64,000 bases of DNA, from positions 124,001 to 188,000 of the forward strand of contig NZ_BSSE01000007.1 of assembly GCF_030268965.1 (NCBI RefSeq). The letters run 5' to 3'. This document shows positions 8,406-18,405 of this stretch, piece by piece; positions within the stretch are counted from its first letter, which is position 1, and the number at the start of each line of letters is the position of its first letter. The translations under genes and the position numbers were made by a program. Below the pieces are notes generated by a model that was not told the origin of the DNA, did no database searches, and was given only the letters and a program-made list of their open reading frames with translations. Source of the DNA: Microtetraspora sp. NBRC 16547 (GTDB lineage: Bacteria; Actinomycetota; Actinomycetes; Streptosporangiales; Streptosporangiaceae).

Positions 8406-9953
8406 TCAGCGCATCCTGAGGGCGAGCAGGAAGTCGACCTGCTCGTCCAGCGAGGTGAGCGACCGGCCGGTCAGCTCCTCGATCCGCTTCACCCGGTAGC
8501 GCAACGTGTTGACGTGGACGTGCAGCCGGTCGGCCGTCGTCGCCCACGAGCCGGACTCCTCGAGGAAAGTCTCCAGGGTCTCGATCAGGTCCGTCTGGTT
8601 CGCGGCGTCGTACTCCTCCAGCCGGCCGAGCAGTCGGGCGCGGAACGACCGGCGCAGGTCGCCGGGGATGGCGGCGAGCAGCGACCGGTGCGAGCTGACG
8701 TCGTCCGCGGTCATCGCGCTCACCCGGTCCTGCCCCAGCGCCGCGAGCGTGCGCGCGTGCCGTGCCTCCTCGATGAGGCTGCTCAGCCCGGCCGGACCGG
8801 TGGTGACGCTGCTCAGCCCGAGCGTGATCCGGGCGTCGGTGAGACCGGCCTCCAGCGTCCGCGCGCCGCGCAGCACGTGTCCGGCGATTTCGGCGGCGGT
8901 GTTCCCCGCCAGCGGCACGAGCGCGATCGCCTCGCCGTCCTCGCGCGCCGTGGCCACCCCGGGCGCGAGCGGCCGCAGCAGCTCGTCGAGCACGGCGGCG
9001 CCCACCTCGTCGGCCCGTTCCACGCCCTCGACCCGCAGTGCCGCCGCCAGCAGCCCGTGCTCGGTCTCCACGTGCAGCGTGTGCAGCCGCGAGACGACAC
9101 CGGGCAGGTTGGCCTCGCCTGAGCCGAGCAAATCGAGCAACTGGTCGAGCACGCGCCGCTCGATCCGCTGCGCCGCCTCCAACCGGGACCGCTCCAGGGC
9201 CACCAGCGCGGCCAGCTCCACGATCAGGTCCTCGTGCTCGCCGCCCGCCCCCGCCTGCTCCCCGGCGTACGCGAGGAACCAGTTGGCGATGCGGTGCGGC
9301 GCGCCCTTGCTCACCGGGAAGACCGACAGCACGGTGCCGTCCTTCCGCGTGGACATGCCGGGCAGGAAGCGCGCCGACAGGAACGCGTGGGCCAGCCGGG
9401 TCCCATCCCCGGGCGCGAGCGGCTGCGACCCCACGATCACCCGGCCGGTGGCCGACATCACCCAGCACGGCACGTCCAGCTCTCCGGCGACGGCGGTGAC
9501 GAGCTTGTTCAGGCTGCCGCCGTCCACGAGCACGCTGGCGAGCCTGCGCCGCGACCCCTGCGGCCGGCGCGGCGCGGCGCCCAGCTCGTCGATCAGCCGG
9601 CGCAGGACGTGTTCGGTGACGACGCTGAACGGCACGTCCACCGACAGGCAGAGCAGCGGCAGCCCGGCCTCGGCGCAGGCGTCGATCAGATCGGCGGGCG
9701 GGACCTTCAGCGCGGTGCCGGAGCAGAGCGCGGTCACCCCCACCTGGACCAGCGCGGAGACGAACCGGCGCGAGGAGGCGGGCCCGTCGTGCCAGGTCAG
9801 CTCGGTGAGGACCAGCTCTCCGGGTTTGACGAACCTGGCCGGCTCCGGAAGGTCGGTCGTGGCCACGCCACGCACCCGCCGGTCCAGCAGGTCGTGCCCG
9901 GTCAGGACCTTCAACCCCAGATGGTCGACCTGGCAAAGGTCCCGCAGTCGCAT
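8406..9953 (-). CDS. PucR-family transcriptional regulator
   Basis: A 515-residue regulator. The N-terminal PucR ligand-sensing domain (about residues 1-125) includes RVRGVATTDLPEPARFVKPGELVLT and the VPFSVV motif. The middle is the family's GGDEF-like region. The C-terminal helix-turn-helix (about 455-511) reads TADRLHVHVNTLRYRVKRIEELTG. PucR-type proteins control purine and related nitrogen-source catabolism. Its location facing the permease/deaminase operon suggests it controls that operon, possibly through the TGATCA array; this is inferred. It lies 51 bp downstream of the TenA gene on the same strand. Confidence 0.9.
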   Translation of the reverse strand: MRLRDLCQVDHLGLKVLTGHDLLDRRVRGVATTDLPEPARFVKPGELVLTELTWHDGPASSRRFVSALVQVGVTALCSGTALKVPPADLIDACAEAGLPLLCLSVDVPFSVVTEHVLRRLIDELGAAPRRPQGSRRRLASVLVDGGSLNKLVTAVAGELDVPCWVMSATGRVIVGSQPLAPGDGTRLAHAFLSARFLPGMSTRKDGTVLSVFPVSKGAPHRIANWFLAYAGEQAGAGGEHEDLIVELAALVALERSRLEAAQRIERRVLDQLLDLLGSGEANLPGVVSRLHTLHVETEHGLLAAALRVEGVERADEVGAAVLDELLRPLAPGVATAREDGEAIALVPLAGNTAAEIAGHVLRGARTLEAGLTDARITLGLSSVTTGPAGLSSLIEEARHARTLAALGQDRVSAMTADDVSSHRSLLAAIPGDLRRSFRARLLGRLEEYDAANQTDLIETLETFLEESGSWATTADRLHVHVNTLRYRVKRIEELTGRSLTSLDEQVDFLLALRMR

Positions 9954-10004
9954 CTCTCCCGATCCCGTAGCCGTCCGAATCCCCCCATCGAGAGTATCGG
10001 CAGC

Positions 10005-10670
10005 TCAGACGGGCCAGACCTCCCGCCGCCAGGCGGCGTCCCAGAACATCCACTCGTAGCGTGCGGTTGTCGTCGCGTTCGCGAGCAGCCGCCCGCGCTC
10101 GTCGGCGGTCAGGTCCGCCGCGACCGCGTCGAGCAGGTCGAGCACGCCCGCGACGGTCTCCTGGTACTCCTCGCCGCCGTAGGTCTCGATCCACCAGGCG
10201 TACAGCGGGTCGGGGGAGGAGCGGCGGAGCAGGGTCTCCCCGACCCGGGCGTAGATCCAGTAGCACGGCACGATCGCGCCGAGCGCCTCGGCGAAGGTGC
10301 CGAGGTGGCAGGCGCGCAGCAGGTACGACCCGTAGCCGAGCGCGGTGGGCGGGGCGGGGTGGCGGCGCGCCTCCTCCTCGCCGATGCCGAACGCGTTGAG
10401 CAACTCGACGTGCAGGCTGTGCTCGACCTCGACCGTGCGGGCGGCGTCCGCGGCGAACCGCTGGACGGTGGCCGGGTCGGGCGCCTTGACCGCGCACGCG
10501 GCGAGCGCGCGCGCGTAGTCGGGCAGGAAGTGCGCCTCCTGGAGGACGAAGTGCCGGAAGACCTCCTTGGGGAGGGACCCGTCGGTCAGCCCGGTGAGGA
10601 AGGGATGGGCCAGGATCTCGTGGTAGATCCCGTCCATCGCCCGCCACAACTCGTCACGGAACGCGCGCAC
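10005..10670 (-). CDS. tenA: TenA-family aminopyrimidine aminohydrolase
   Basis: A 221-residue all-helical protein of the TenA/thiaminase II family, which hydrolyses degraded thiamine pyrimidines for salvage. Recognisable blocks are HPFLTGLTDGSLP near the N-terminus, FVLQEAHFLPDYARALA, EHSLHVELL, a cysteine in the helix IVPCYWIYARVG matching the catalytic position, and the C-terminal YEWMFWDAAW. The start is a GTG (10670). It precedes the PucR gene by 51 bp and may share its transcript, so its real substrate could also be a purine-related amine. Confidence 0.85.
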   Translation of the reverse strand: MRAFRDELWRAMDGIYHEILAHPFLTGLTDGSLPKEVFRHFVLQEAHFLPDYARALAACAVKAPDPATVQRFAADAARTVEVEHSLHVELLNAFGIGEEEARRHPAPPTALGYGSYLLRACHLGTFAEALGAIVPCYWIYARVGETLLRRSSPDPLYAWWIETYGGEEYQETVAGVLDLLDAVAADLTADERGRLLANATTTARYEWMFWDAAWRREVWPV

Positions 10671-10768
10671 CAGCCGATGCTATCCAGCGCGCGCACAGGC
10701 CATGGACGGTGGTGAGCTGTCCGCGTTCCGGTGATGTGGCCGCCGCCTCGGTGAGGGGTCCGCGTGTC

Positions 10769-12064
10769 TCAGGTCGTCGGCTCGTGGACGGCCGGGCTGG
10801 GGGAGACCACTCCCGCCCGGTCGGGTGTCCGCACGTGCTCCGGCAGGATGCCGTACATCATGATCCGCATCAGGATCTGGGACATGAGCCGGCGGCCGCG
10901 CTCGCCGCTCAGGATCGCGGGCAGCTGCGGTTCCTTCCCGCCGAGGACTCGGCCGACGAGCTTGCGCTGAGCCAGCAACTGGACGTACTGGGTGCCGGCG
11001 GTCGGGATCGTACGGCGCCGCTGCACCCGCTGTACGAGCCGAGGGTTGAACGTCTTACGGAACCTGTCCGGATCGGCCTGGGCGCGGTGGAGCGGTTCGG
11101 CCAGCAGGTTGGCGGTCGCCACCGCGTCCTGCACGGCGAGGTTGATGCCCACGCCCCCGATCGGCGACATGGTGTGCGCGGCGTCGCCGATCGCGAGGAG
11201 ACCGGGCCGGTCCCAGCGACTGAGCCGGTTCACGCCGACCGAAAGGAACGCCACCGTCCCCCAGTCGTCGATCTCGTCCACCCGGTCGGCGAGGAACGGC
11301 AGCAGGCGGGCCAGGCGCGGCCGGAACTCTTCCAGACCTTGCTCGCGGATCCGCTGGTAGGTGCCCTTGGGGATGAGGAAGGCGATCTGCCAGTAGTCGC
11401 CCCGGTCGATGGCCACAGCCATCTCGCCCTTGCCGATGTGACCGGTCAGGCCGTTGCCCTCGTCGTCCGGGCGGCGCGAGATGCGCAGCCACAGCACGTC
11501 CATCGGCGCGCCGAAGTCGACGGGGATCATCCCGGCGGCGCGCCGCAGGTCGGAGCGGCGGCCGTCGGCGGCCACGGTCAGCACCGCGCGGAGGTCGTGC
11601 TCCCCGTGCGCGTCGCGGTAGCGAAGGCCGCGGATCGCCCCGCCGTGCTCGATCGGCCCGAGGGTCTCCGCGTTCATCAGCAGCCGGAACGCCGGATAGC
11701 GGCGGGCGTGCTCCACCAGCAGGGTGAGGAAGTCCCACTGCGGGATCATCGCGATGTGGCGGTACTTCCGGGTGGACGGGAACCACTGGAGGTCCGCGTC
11801 GACCAGCGTCCGGGTGAGCGTGCTCATGCGGAGCGTCGTCAGGTTCCGGTGCGGGATCCGCTCCAGGTCGTCCACCAGCCCCAGTTCGTCCAGGACCTGC
11901 AACGTCGAGGGATGGACGGTGTCACCGCGGAAGTCGCGCAGGAAGTCGCCGTGCTTCTCCAGGACGGTCACCTGGACTCCGGCGCGGGCCAGCAGCAGGC
12001 CCAGCATCACCCCGGCGGGGCCGCCGCCGGATATGGCGCAGGTCGTGGTCTCGGATTCCGGCAT
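10769..12064 (-). CDS. FAD-dependent monooxygenase (UbiH/PHBH fold)
   Basis: A 431-residue group A flavin monooxygenase. The N-terminal Rossmann fingerprint is SGGGPAGVMLGLLLARAGVQVTVLE, followed by an RGDTVHPSTLQVLDELGL block, a central DG motif (VAADGRRSDLRRAAG) and the FAD-ribityl motif LLAIGDAAHTMSPIGGVGINLAVQDA. It should hydroxylate or epoxidise an aromatic or polyketide-like substrate using NAD(P)H and oxygen. ATG 12064 has an AAAGGGA ribosome site; an upstream in-frame start at 12148 would add non-conserved residues. No pathway neighbours identify the substrate. Confidence 0.88.
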   Translation of the reverse strand: MPESETTTCAISGGGPAGVMLGLLLARAGVQVTVLEKHGDFLRDFRGDTVHPSTLQVLDELGLVDDLERIPHRNLTTLRMSTLTRTLVDADLQWFPSTRKYRHIAMIPQWDFLTLLVEHARRYPAFRLLMNAETLGPIEHGGAIRGLRYRDAHGEHDLRAVLTVAADGRRSDLRRAAGMIPVDFGAPMDVLWLRISRRPDDEGNGLTGHIGKGEMAVAIDRGDYWQIAFLIPKGTYQRIREQGLEEFRPRLARLLPFLADRVDEIDDWGTVAFLSVGVNRLSRWDRPGLLAIGDAAHTMSPIGGVGINLAVQDAVATANLLAEPLHRAQADPDRFRKTFNPRLVQRVQRRRTIPTAGTQYVQLLAQRKLVGRVLGGKEPQLPAILSGERGRRLMSQILMRIMMYGILPEHVRTPDRAGVVSPSPAVHEPTT

Positions 12065-12240
12065 TCGTCGGCTCCCTTTCGGTCGGACGAGCGCGGTCGT
12101 ACTGGAAGGACTCGAGATCCTCCCCTCCCCGGATAAATGGGATTCCAACCTTCACACGTCGGCTTTCCTTCCTACCGACCGACCTGGGAGAGTTCCCGCA
12201 CCGGAACGGTGGGGACAATGGCCGGGAGGGGGGATGCCGT

Positions 12241-13122
12241 ATGCGCGTCGCGGTGCTCGGAATGGGCAGGATGGGGCGGGCGCTGGCCGAGCGGCTGCTC
12301 GCGCGGGACTTCGCGGTCACGGTGTGGAACCGCACGCCGGGCCGGGCCGACGAGGTGACCGCCCTCGGCGCGGCGGAGGCCGGGGACCCGGCGCAGGCCG
12401 CGCGCGACGCCGACGCCGTGCTGCTCTCGCTCGCGGGGGACGAGGCGGTGCGCGAGGTCATGGTCCGCCTCGCCGAGGTCGGGGGGCCGATCGTCGCCGA
12501 CATGAGCACCGTCTCCCCGGACACGTCGCGGGCGCTGCGCGAGGCCGCGCCGGGAGGCCGTTTCGTGGCCGCGCCCATCATCGGGGGACCGCAGGCCGTC
12601 GTCTCCGGGCAGGCGTTCACGCTGGTCGGGGGCGACCGGCAGCTCGTCGACGACCTCCGGCCGATCTGGGCGGAGGCGTTCTCGGCCTATCGGTACTGCG
12701 GGGCCGACCCGGGCAGCGCGGTCATCTTCAAGCTGCTGAACAACTATCTGCTGATGTCGAGCGTCGCCGTCGTCGCCGAGGTGGTCGCCACGGGCCTCGC
12801 GGCAGGGGTGGACGACATGCTGCTGCGGGACTTCCTCTTCGGCTGGCCGACCGTCCCGCCCGCGGTACACAACCGGATCGACGACATCCTCAGCGGCGAT
12901 CATCGCGGCTGGTTCACGACCCGGCTCGGCGCCAAGGACGTGCGGCTCGCCGTCGATGTGGCCCGGTCGGCCGGGATCGACCTGCCGATCGCCCAGCTGG
13001 TCGAACGGCGTTTCGAGGAGGCGGCCGAGCGCGGCTGGTCCGACGCCGACATCGGCGCCGTCGTCGAGCTGCTCATGCCGACGGGCGGCCGGAAACGCCA
13101 CGCCGTACCCGACGAGGGCTAG
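12241..13122 (+). CDS. NAD(P)-dependent 3-hydroxyisobutyrate/6-phosphogluconate dehydrogenase-like reductase
   Basis: A 293-residue beta-hydroxyacid dehydrogenase-family protein. The dinucleotide site MRVAVLGMGRMGRALAERL is at the N-terminus, with WNRT after the second strand suggesting NADP preference. The substrate signature VADMSTVSP is present. The helical C-terminal domain contains the catalytic-lysine region FKLLNNYLLM. Many actinobacterial members are imine reductase-like or glyoxylate reductase-like; the substrate is not resolvable. A GGAGGGGGG ribosome site precedes ATG 12241. Confidence 0.88.
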   Translation: MRVAVLGMGRMGRALAERLLARDFAVTVWNRTPGRADEVTALGAAEAGDPAQAARDADAVLLSLAGDEAVREVMVRLAEVGGPIVADMSTVSPDTSRALREAAPGGRFVAAPIIGGPQAVVSGQAFTLVGGDRQLVDDLRPIWAEAFSAYRYCGADPGSAVIFKLLNNYLLMSSVAVVAEVVATGLAAGVDDMLLRDFLFGWPTVPPAVHNRIDDILSGDHRGWFTTRLGAKDVRLAVDVARSAGIDLPIAQLVERRFEEAAERGWSDADIGAVVELLMPTGGRKRHAVPDEG

Positions 13123-13278
13123 CGAGTGTCAGACACACCCTGGCCACACGGCCGCGGCCTGGAATGATCCGGAGAGGACGCGGGCGCGAGCCGGTTACGG
13201 GGCGGCGGGACCGGCCGCCGGTCGGCCGGGGATCGGCCGTGTGCGATGAGAACAGACGACGACAAGAGGAGCTTTTCC

Positions 13279-14214
13279 GTGCCTGATATGTCCTACCGCC
13301 GTCTCGGCGATTCCGGCCTGGTCGTCTCGGCGGTCGGCCTGGGAGCGAACAACTTCGGCCGGAGGATCGACATCGAGGCGACCCGCGCGGTCGTCGACGC
13401 CGCCCTCGACGCGGGAATCACCCTCATCGACACCGCCGACACCTACGGCGAGTCCGAGACGTTCCTCGGAGAGGTGCTGCAGGGCCGGCGCGACGAGGTG
13501 GTCCTGGCCACCAAGTTCGGTGGGGACACCGGCGGGGCGAACGGCCCCGACTGGGGGGCCCGCGGCTCGCGCCGCTACATCCGCAAGGCGATCGAGCGCT
13601 CGCTGCGCCGCCTGCGCACCGACTGGATCGACCTCTACCAGCTGCACTTTCCCGACCAGGTGACGCCGATCGAGGAGACCCTCGCCGCGCTGACGGAGCT
13701 GGTCCGCGAGGGCAAGGTGCGCTACATCGGGTCGTCCAACCTCGCGGGGTGGCAGGTCGCCGACGCCGAGCACATCGCCCGCGCCGCCGGGTACGAGCGC
13801 TTCATCTCCGCGCAGAACGAGTACAGCCTGCTGAACCGGCGGATCGAACAGGAGCTCGTGCCCGCCGCCACGCACTACGGCGTCGGCGTGTTGCCGTACT
13901 TCCCGCTGGCGAGCGGGCTTCTGACCGGCAAGTACCGACGGGGTGCGACGCCACCGGAGGGCACCCGCCTCGCCGCCCGGCCCGAGTACCTCACCGACGC
14001 CCGTTTCGACACCGTGGAACGGCTGACGGCGTTCGCGGAACGGCAAGGCGTCGGCCTGCTGGACGTCGCGATCGGCGGCCTCCTCGCGCAGCCCGCGGTC
14101 GCCTCGGTCATCGCGGGAGCGACCCGGCCGGAGCAGGTGAAGGCCAACGCCGCCGCCGGGGCCTGGCGGCCGGACGCGGAGGCGCTGGCCGAGCTCGACA
14201 AGATCGCGCCGTAG
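13279..14214 (+). CDS. Aldo/keto reductase
   Basis: A 311-residue (alpha/beta)8 barrel NADPH-dependent oxidoreductase. The catalytic tetrad can be read: Asp in LIDTADTYGESE with its Tyr, Lys in VVLATKFGG and His in YQLHFPD. The cofactor segment near the C-terminus is VIAGATRPEQVKANAAAG. GTG 13279 follows an AAGAGGAG ribosome site seven bases upstream; ATG 13246 is in frame but has no good site. It converges on the next gene with only 15 bp between them. Substrate unknown. Confidence 0.9.
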   Translation: MPDMSYRRLGDSGLVVSAVGLGANNFGRRIDIEATRAVVDAALDAGITLIDTADTYGESETFLGEVLQGRRDEVVLATKFGGDTGGANGPDWGARGSRRYIRKAIERSLRRLRTDWIDLYQLHFPDQVTPIEETLAALTELVREGKVRYIGSSNLAGWQVADAEHIARAAGYERFISAQNEYSLLNRRIEQELVPAATHYGVGVLPYFPLASGLLTGKYRRGATPPEGTRLAARPEYLTDARFDTVERLTAFAERQGVGLLDVAIGGLLAQPAVASVIAGATRPEQVKANAAAGAWRPDAEALAELDKIAP

Positions 14215-14229
14215 CCCGCATTCCGCCTG

Positions 14230-15069
14230 TCATTCGCCCCGCATGGTGGCGAGCGCCGTCTCGAAGGCGTCCATCTCGCGCTCGATCCGGCTGCGCCCGG
14301 CGGACGGCAACCACGCCATCACGCGGGACACCCCGGCCTTCTCGCACTCCTCCAGCACCGCGGGGTCCGAGGGGGCCGACAGCATCACGATCCGGATCAG
14401 CCGGCCCGTGTCGTCCGCCCGGCGGAGCAGCTCGGGCACCCGCTCCAGGACACCGGGACCGTAGTTCGGCAGCCACGCGTCGCCGTACGCGAGGACGCGG
14501 TCGAAGACGCGGGGCCCGGTCCCGCCCACCAGGATCGGCGGGTACGGCCGCTGGGCCGGCTTCGGCCACGACCACATCGGGCCGAACGACACGAACTCGC
14601 CGTGGTACTCGGCGTCGGCGTGCGTCCAGATCCGCTGCATCGCCTCGATGTGCTCCTTCATGACGGCGAACCGGCGGGCGGGATCGACCCCGTGGTTGCG
14701 GATCTCCGGCTCGTTCCAGCCCGCGCCCACGCCCAGCTCGAACCGCCCGCCGGTGAGGGTGTCGACGCTGGCCACCGCCTTGGCGAGCGCGATCGGCTCG
14801 TGCTGCGGGACGAGGCAGATCGCGGTGCCCACCCGCAGCCGGGTCGTGGCCGTGCCCGCGGCCGTGCACGCCACCAGCGGATCAAGGGTGTGCCAGTATC
14901 TGCGGGGCAGCGGCGCGCCGTCCGGGCCCAGCGGCGTGGCGCCGGTCACCGGGATGTGGGTGTGCTCGCTGAACATCAGCGCCACGTGGCCCCGCTCCTC
15001 GACCACCTGGGCGAGCGTGGCGGGATCGACGGCGTCGTGCGTGGCGAAGTAGCCGAATCCGGAGTCCAT
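14230..15069 (-). CDS. LLM-class F420-dependent oxidoreductase
   Basis: A 279-residue luciferase-like barrel protein. Visible features include EHTHIPV near the N-terminus, the RVGTAICLVPQHEPIALAKAVASVD block, the LGVGAGWNEPEI motif and PYPPILVGGTGPRVFDRVLAYGD, all typical of the F420-dependent subfamily (TIGR03619 type). It probably carries out a deazaflavin-dependent hydride transfer on an unknown substrate. The ATG at 15069 is preferred; the frame extends to 15123 without support. It is divergent from the formate dehydrogenase operon. Confidence 0.87.
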   Translation of the reverse strand: MDSGFGYFATHDAVDPATLAQVVEERGHVALMFSEHTHIPVTGATPLGPDGAPLPRRYWHTLDPLVACTAAGTATTRLRVGTAICLVPQHEPIALAKAVASVDTLTGGRFELGVGAGWNEPEIRNHGVDPARRFAVMKEHIEAMQRIWTHADAEYHGEFVSFGPMWSWPKPAQRPYPPILVGGTGPRVFDRVLAYGDAWLPNYGPGVLERVPELLRRADDTGRLIRIVMLSAPSDPAVLEECEKAGVSRVMAWLPSAGRSRIEREMDAFETALATMRGE

Positions 15070-15213
15070 CGCCCCAGCGTAAGCCGGGGGACCGGCCCGG
15101 CCCGGGGACGACACTCGGCACATTCACGCAGGTCCGGGACTTGTGCCCCGGCCCGTCACGACGTACGCGCGGGCGAGCGGTTAGACGCGACGAAGTCGGG
15201 CAAGACTCGCATC

Positions 15214-18200
15214 ATGGCAGGTGGCGGGTGGTTTCTCCGGTGGCCGGTGATCCGGCAGCTCCGTGGACAGGACGGCAGAGGCGAGGCCGCGCGGTCGGCG
15301 CGCACCGACGCCCTGCGGCCACGCGTCGAGGAGGCCGACAGCGTCGCCCGGTCCGTCTGCCCCTACTGCGCGGTCGGCTGCGGCCAGCTCGTCTACGTCA
15401 AGGACGGCAAGGTCAGCCAGATCGAGGGCGACCCGGACTCGCCCATCTCGCGAGGCAGACTGTGCCCGAAGGGGTCGGCCAGCAAGCAGCTCGTCACCCA
15501 CGCCGGCCGCCAGACGAAGGTGCTGTACCGGCGGCCGTACGGCACGGACTGGGAGCCGCTCGACCTCGACACCGCGATGGACATGATCGCCGACCGGGTC
15601 CTGCGCACCCGGCGGGACACCTGGCAGCAGGAGCACGAGGGCAGGGTCGTGCGCCGCACCCTGGGCATCGCCAGCCTGGGCGGGGCGACGCTCGACAACG
15701 AAGAGAACTACCTGATGAAGAAGCTCTACACCGCCCTCGGCGCGATCCAGGTGGAGAACCAGGCGCGCATTTGACACTCCTCCACCGTCCCCGGTCTGGG
15801 GGCCAGCTTCGGGCGCGGCGGCGCTACGACGTTCCAGCAGGACCTGGAACGCGCCGACTGCATCGTCATCCAGGGCTCCAACATGGCCGAGTGCCACCCC
15901 GTGGGCTTCCAGTGGGTGGTGGAGGCCAGGTACCGCGGCGCGAAGGTGTTCCACATCGATCCGCGCTTCACCCGGACCAGCGCGCTCGCCGACCGGTACG
16001 TGCCGATCCGCGTGGGCAGTGACATCGTCCTGCTCGGCGCGCTGATCAACCACGTCCTGGAGAACGAGCTGGACTTCCGTGAGTACGTGCTGGCCTACAC
16101 CAACGCGTCGATGATCGTGTCCGAGGAGTACCGCGACACCGAAGACCTGGACGGCCTGTTCTCCGGCTTCGACCCCGAGACGCGCACGTACGACCCGGCG
16201 ACCTGGTCGTACGAGGGAGCGCCCGAGGAGGCGGCGGCGGGGGAGCGCGCCGAGCAGATGGATCACGGCCGGGAGCACGCGGACATGGGCGGGCCCGACC
16301 AGTACGGCGCGGGCGGCGCGTCGGCGAATCCCCGGCCGATGAAGGACCCGACGCTGCGCCACCCGCGCTGCGTCTACCAGATCCTGCGGCGGCACTTCGC
16401 CCGTTACACCCCGGAACTGGTCGCGGAACTGTGCGGCATCTCCCCGGAGGACTTCGCCGAACTGGCCGAGACGGTCACCACGAACTCCGGCAGGGAGCGC
16501 ACCACCATGTGGGTGTACTCCGTCGGGTGGACCCAGCACACCGTCGGTGCGCAGTACATCAGGGCGGCGTCGATCCTGCAGTTGCTGCTCGGCAACATCG
16601 GGCGGCCGGGCGGCGGCATCCTCGCGCTGCGCGGTCACGCGAGCATCCAGGGCTCGACCGACATCCCGACGCTGTTCAACATCCTGCCGGGATACCTGCC
16701 GATGCCGCACGCGCACCAGCACGAGACCCTCGACGACTACCTGGCGAGGGCGGGCGGCGACACCGGGTTCTGGGGCAGGAAGCGCTCCTACATGGTGAGC
16801 CTGCTCAAGGCGTGGTGGGGGGACGCGGCGACCGAGGACAACGACTTCCGCTTCGACCACCTGCCGCGCCTCACCGGGGACCACGGCCACTACAGCACGG
16901 TCATGGGCCAGATCGACGGCACGGTCAAGGGCTACTTCGTGGTGGGCGAGAACCCCGCCGTCGGGTCCGCGGGCGGCCGGGCGCAGCGCCTCGGCCTGGC
17001 GAACCTCGAGTGGCTCGTGGTCCGCGACCTGACCCTGGTGGAGACGGCGACGTTCTGGAAGGACGGCCCCGAGCTGGAGACCGGGGAGATGCGCACCGAG
17101 GACATCGGCACCGAGGTGTTCTTCGTGCCCGCGGCCAGCCACGTCGAGAAGGACGGGACCTTCACCAACACGCAGCGGCTGCTGCAGTGGCGGGAGAAGG
17201 CGCTCGACCCGCCCGGCGACTGCCGTAGCGACCTGTGGTTCTTCTACCACCTCGGCAAGCTGCTCAAGGAACGGATCACTTCCGGCGAGATCGACCGGCC
17301 GCTGCGCGAGCTGACCTGGGACTATCCCGAGGAGGGCGTCCACGGGGACCCGTCGGCGTCGGCGGTGCTGCGGGAGATCGGCGGTGTCGGGCCGGACGGG
17401 CGCGCCCTGTCGGATTACACCGAGCTCAAGCCGGACGGGTCCACTCAGTGCGGCTGCTGGATCTACTGCGGGGTGTACGCCGACGAGGTCAACCAGGCGG
17501 CCCGGCGCAGGCCGGGGCGCGAACAGAGCCCCGAGGCACCCGAATGGGGCTGGGCGTGGCCGGCCAACCGGCGCATCCTCTACAACCGCGCCTCGGCCGA
17601 CCCCGAGGGCCGTCCATGGAGCGAGCGCAAGGCGTACATCTACTGGGACGAGAAGAAGGGCGAGTGGACCGGTCCCGACGTGCCCGACTTCGAGAAGACC
17701 AAGCCGCCGGGCTACCGGCCGCCGGAGGGCGCCCTGGCCGAGGCGGCGCTGTCCGGGACCGACCCGTTCATCATGCAGGCGGACGGTAAGGGCTGGCTGT
17801 ACGCGCCGGCGGGCCTGGTCGACGGGCCGCTCCCCGCGCACTACGAGCCGTTCGAGTCGCCGGTGCGCAATCCGCTGTACGCCCAGCAGGACAACCCGGC
17901 GCGGCGGATCTACCCGCGGCCCGAGTCGCCGTACAACCCGGTGGGGGCGCCGCGCTTCCCGTACGTGCTGACCACGTACCGGCTGACCGAGCACCACACC
18001 GCAGGCGGCATGAGCCGGCCGCTCGCCTACCTCGCCGAGCTGCAGCCGGAGCTGTTCTGCGAGGTGTCGCCGACGCTCGCCGCCGAGCTGGGCCTGGCGA
18101 ACGGCGACTGGGCCACGATCGTGACCAGCAGGACCGCGATCGAGGCGCGTGTCCTCGTCACCGAGCGCGTACGGCCGCTGCGGATCCAGGGGCGTACGGT

Positions 18201-18405
18201 TCACCAGATCGGCCTGCCGTACCACTGGGGGTGGGGCAGCGGCGGTCTGGTCACCGGCGACATCGCGAACGACCTGATGCCGCTCGCGCTCGACCCCAAC
18301 GTCTACATCCAGGAGAGCAAGGCGACGACCTGCGATGTCCGGCCGGGCCGGCGGCCACGGGGCAGGGACCTGCTCGCCCTGATCGAGGAGTACCGGCATG
18401 GCTGA
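15214..18405 (+). CDS. fdhA: Formate dehydrogenase alpha subunit with in-frame TGA for selenocysteine
   Basis: The molybdopterin/tungstopterin catalytic subunit oxidising formate to CO2. It is read here as 1063 residues with TGA 15772-15774 decoded as selenocysteine 187. An N-terminal Fe4S4 site is formed by VCPYCAVGCGQ and RLCPKG. Protein homology continues in the same frame on both sides of the TGA: ENQARI-U-HSSTVPGLGASFGRGG matches the metal-ligand U-H of E. coli FdhF/FdoG. The C-terminal molybdopterin-guanine-dinucleotide domain includes YRLTEHHTAGGMSR. No Tat signal is seen, so a cytoplasmic site is likely. It overlaps fdhB by eight bases. Full translation requires a working Sec pathway, which is in doubt here because of selA. 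Confidence 0.93.
15772..15805 (+). promoter_or_regulatory. SECIS-like hairpin following the fdhA TGA codon
   Basis: After the TGA at 15772-15774, a stem CCCC (15789-15792) and GGGG (15798-15801) closes a GGTCT loop (15793-15797), with an unpaired or wobble T just below the stem. E. coli fdhF SECIS has the same GGUCU loop and a bulged U bound by SelB. The distance from TGA to loop is 18 bases, the same as I count in E. coli fdhF from memory. This supports Sec decoding rather than a nonsense mutation. Confidence 0.85.

Noticed and set aside
15772-15774. TGA in fdhA as a nonsense mutation splitting the gene in two
   Set aside because: Homology continues in the same frame, the position is the Sec/Cys metal ligand and a SECIS-like hairpin follows.
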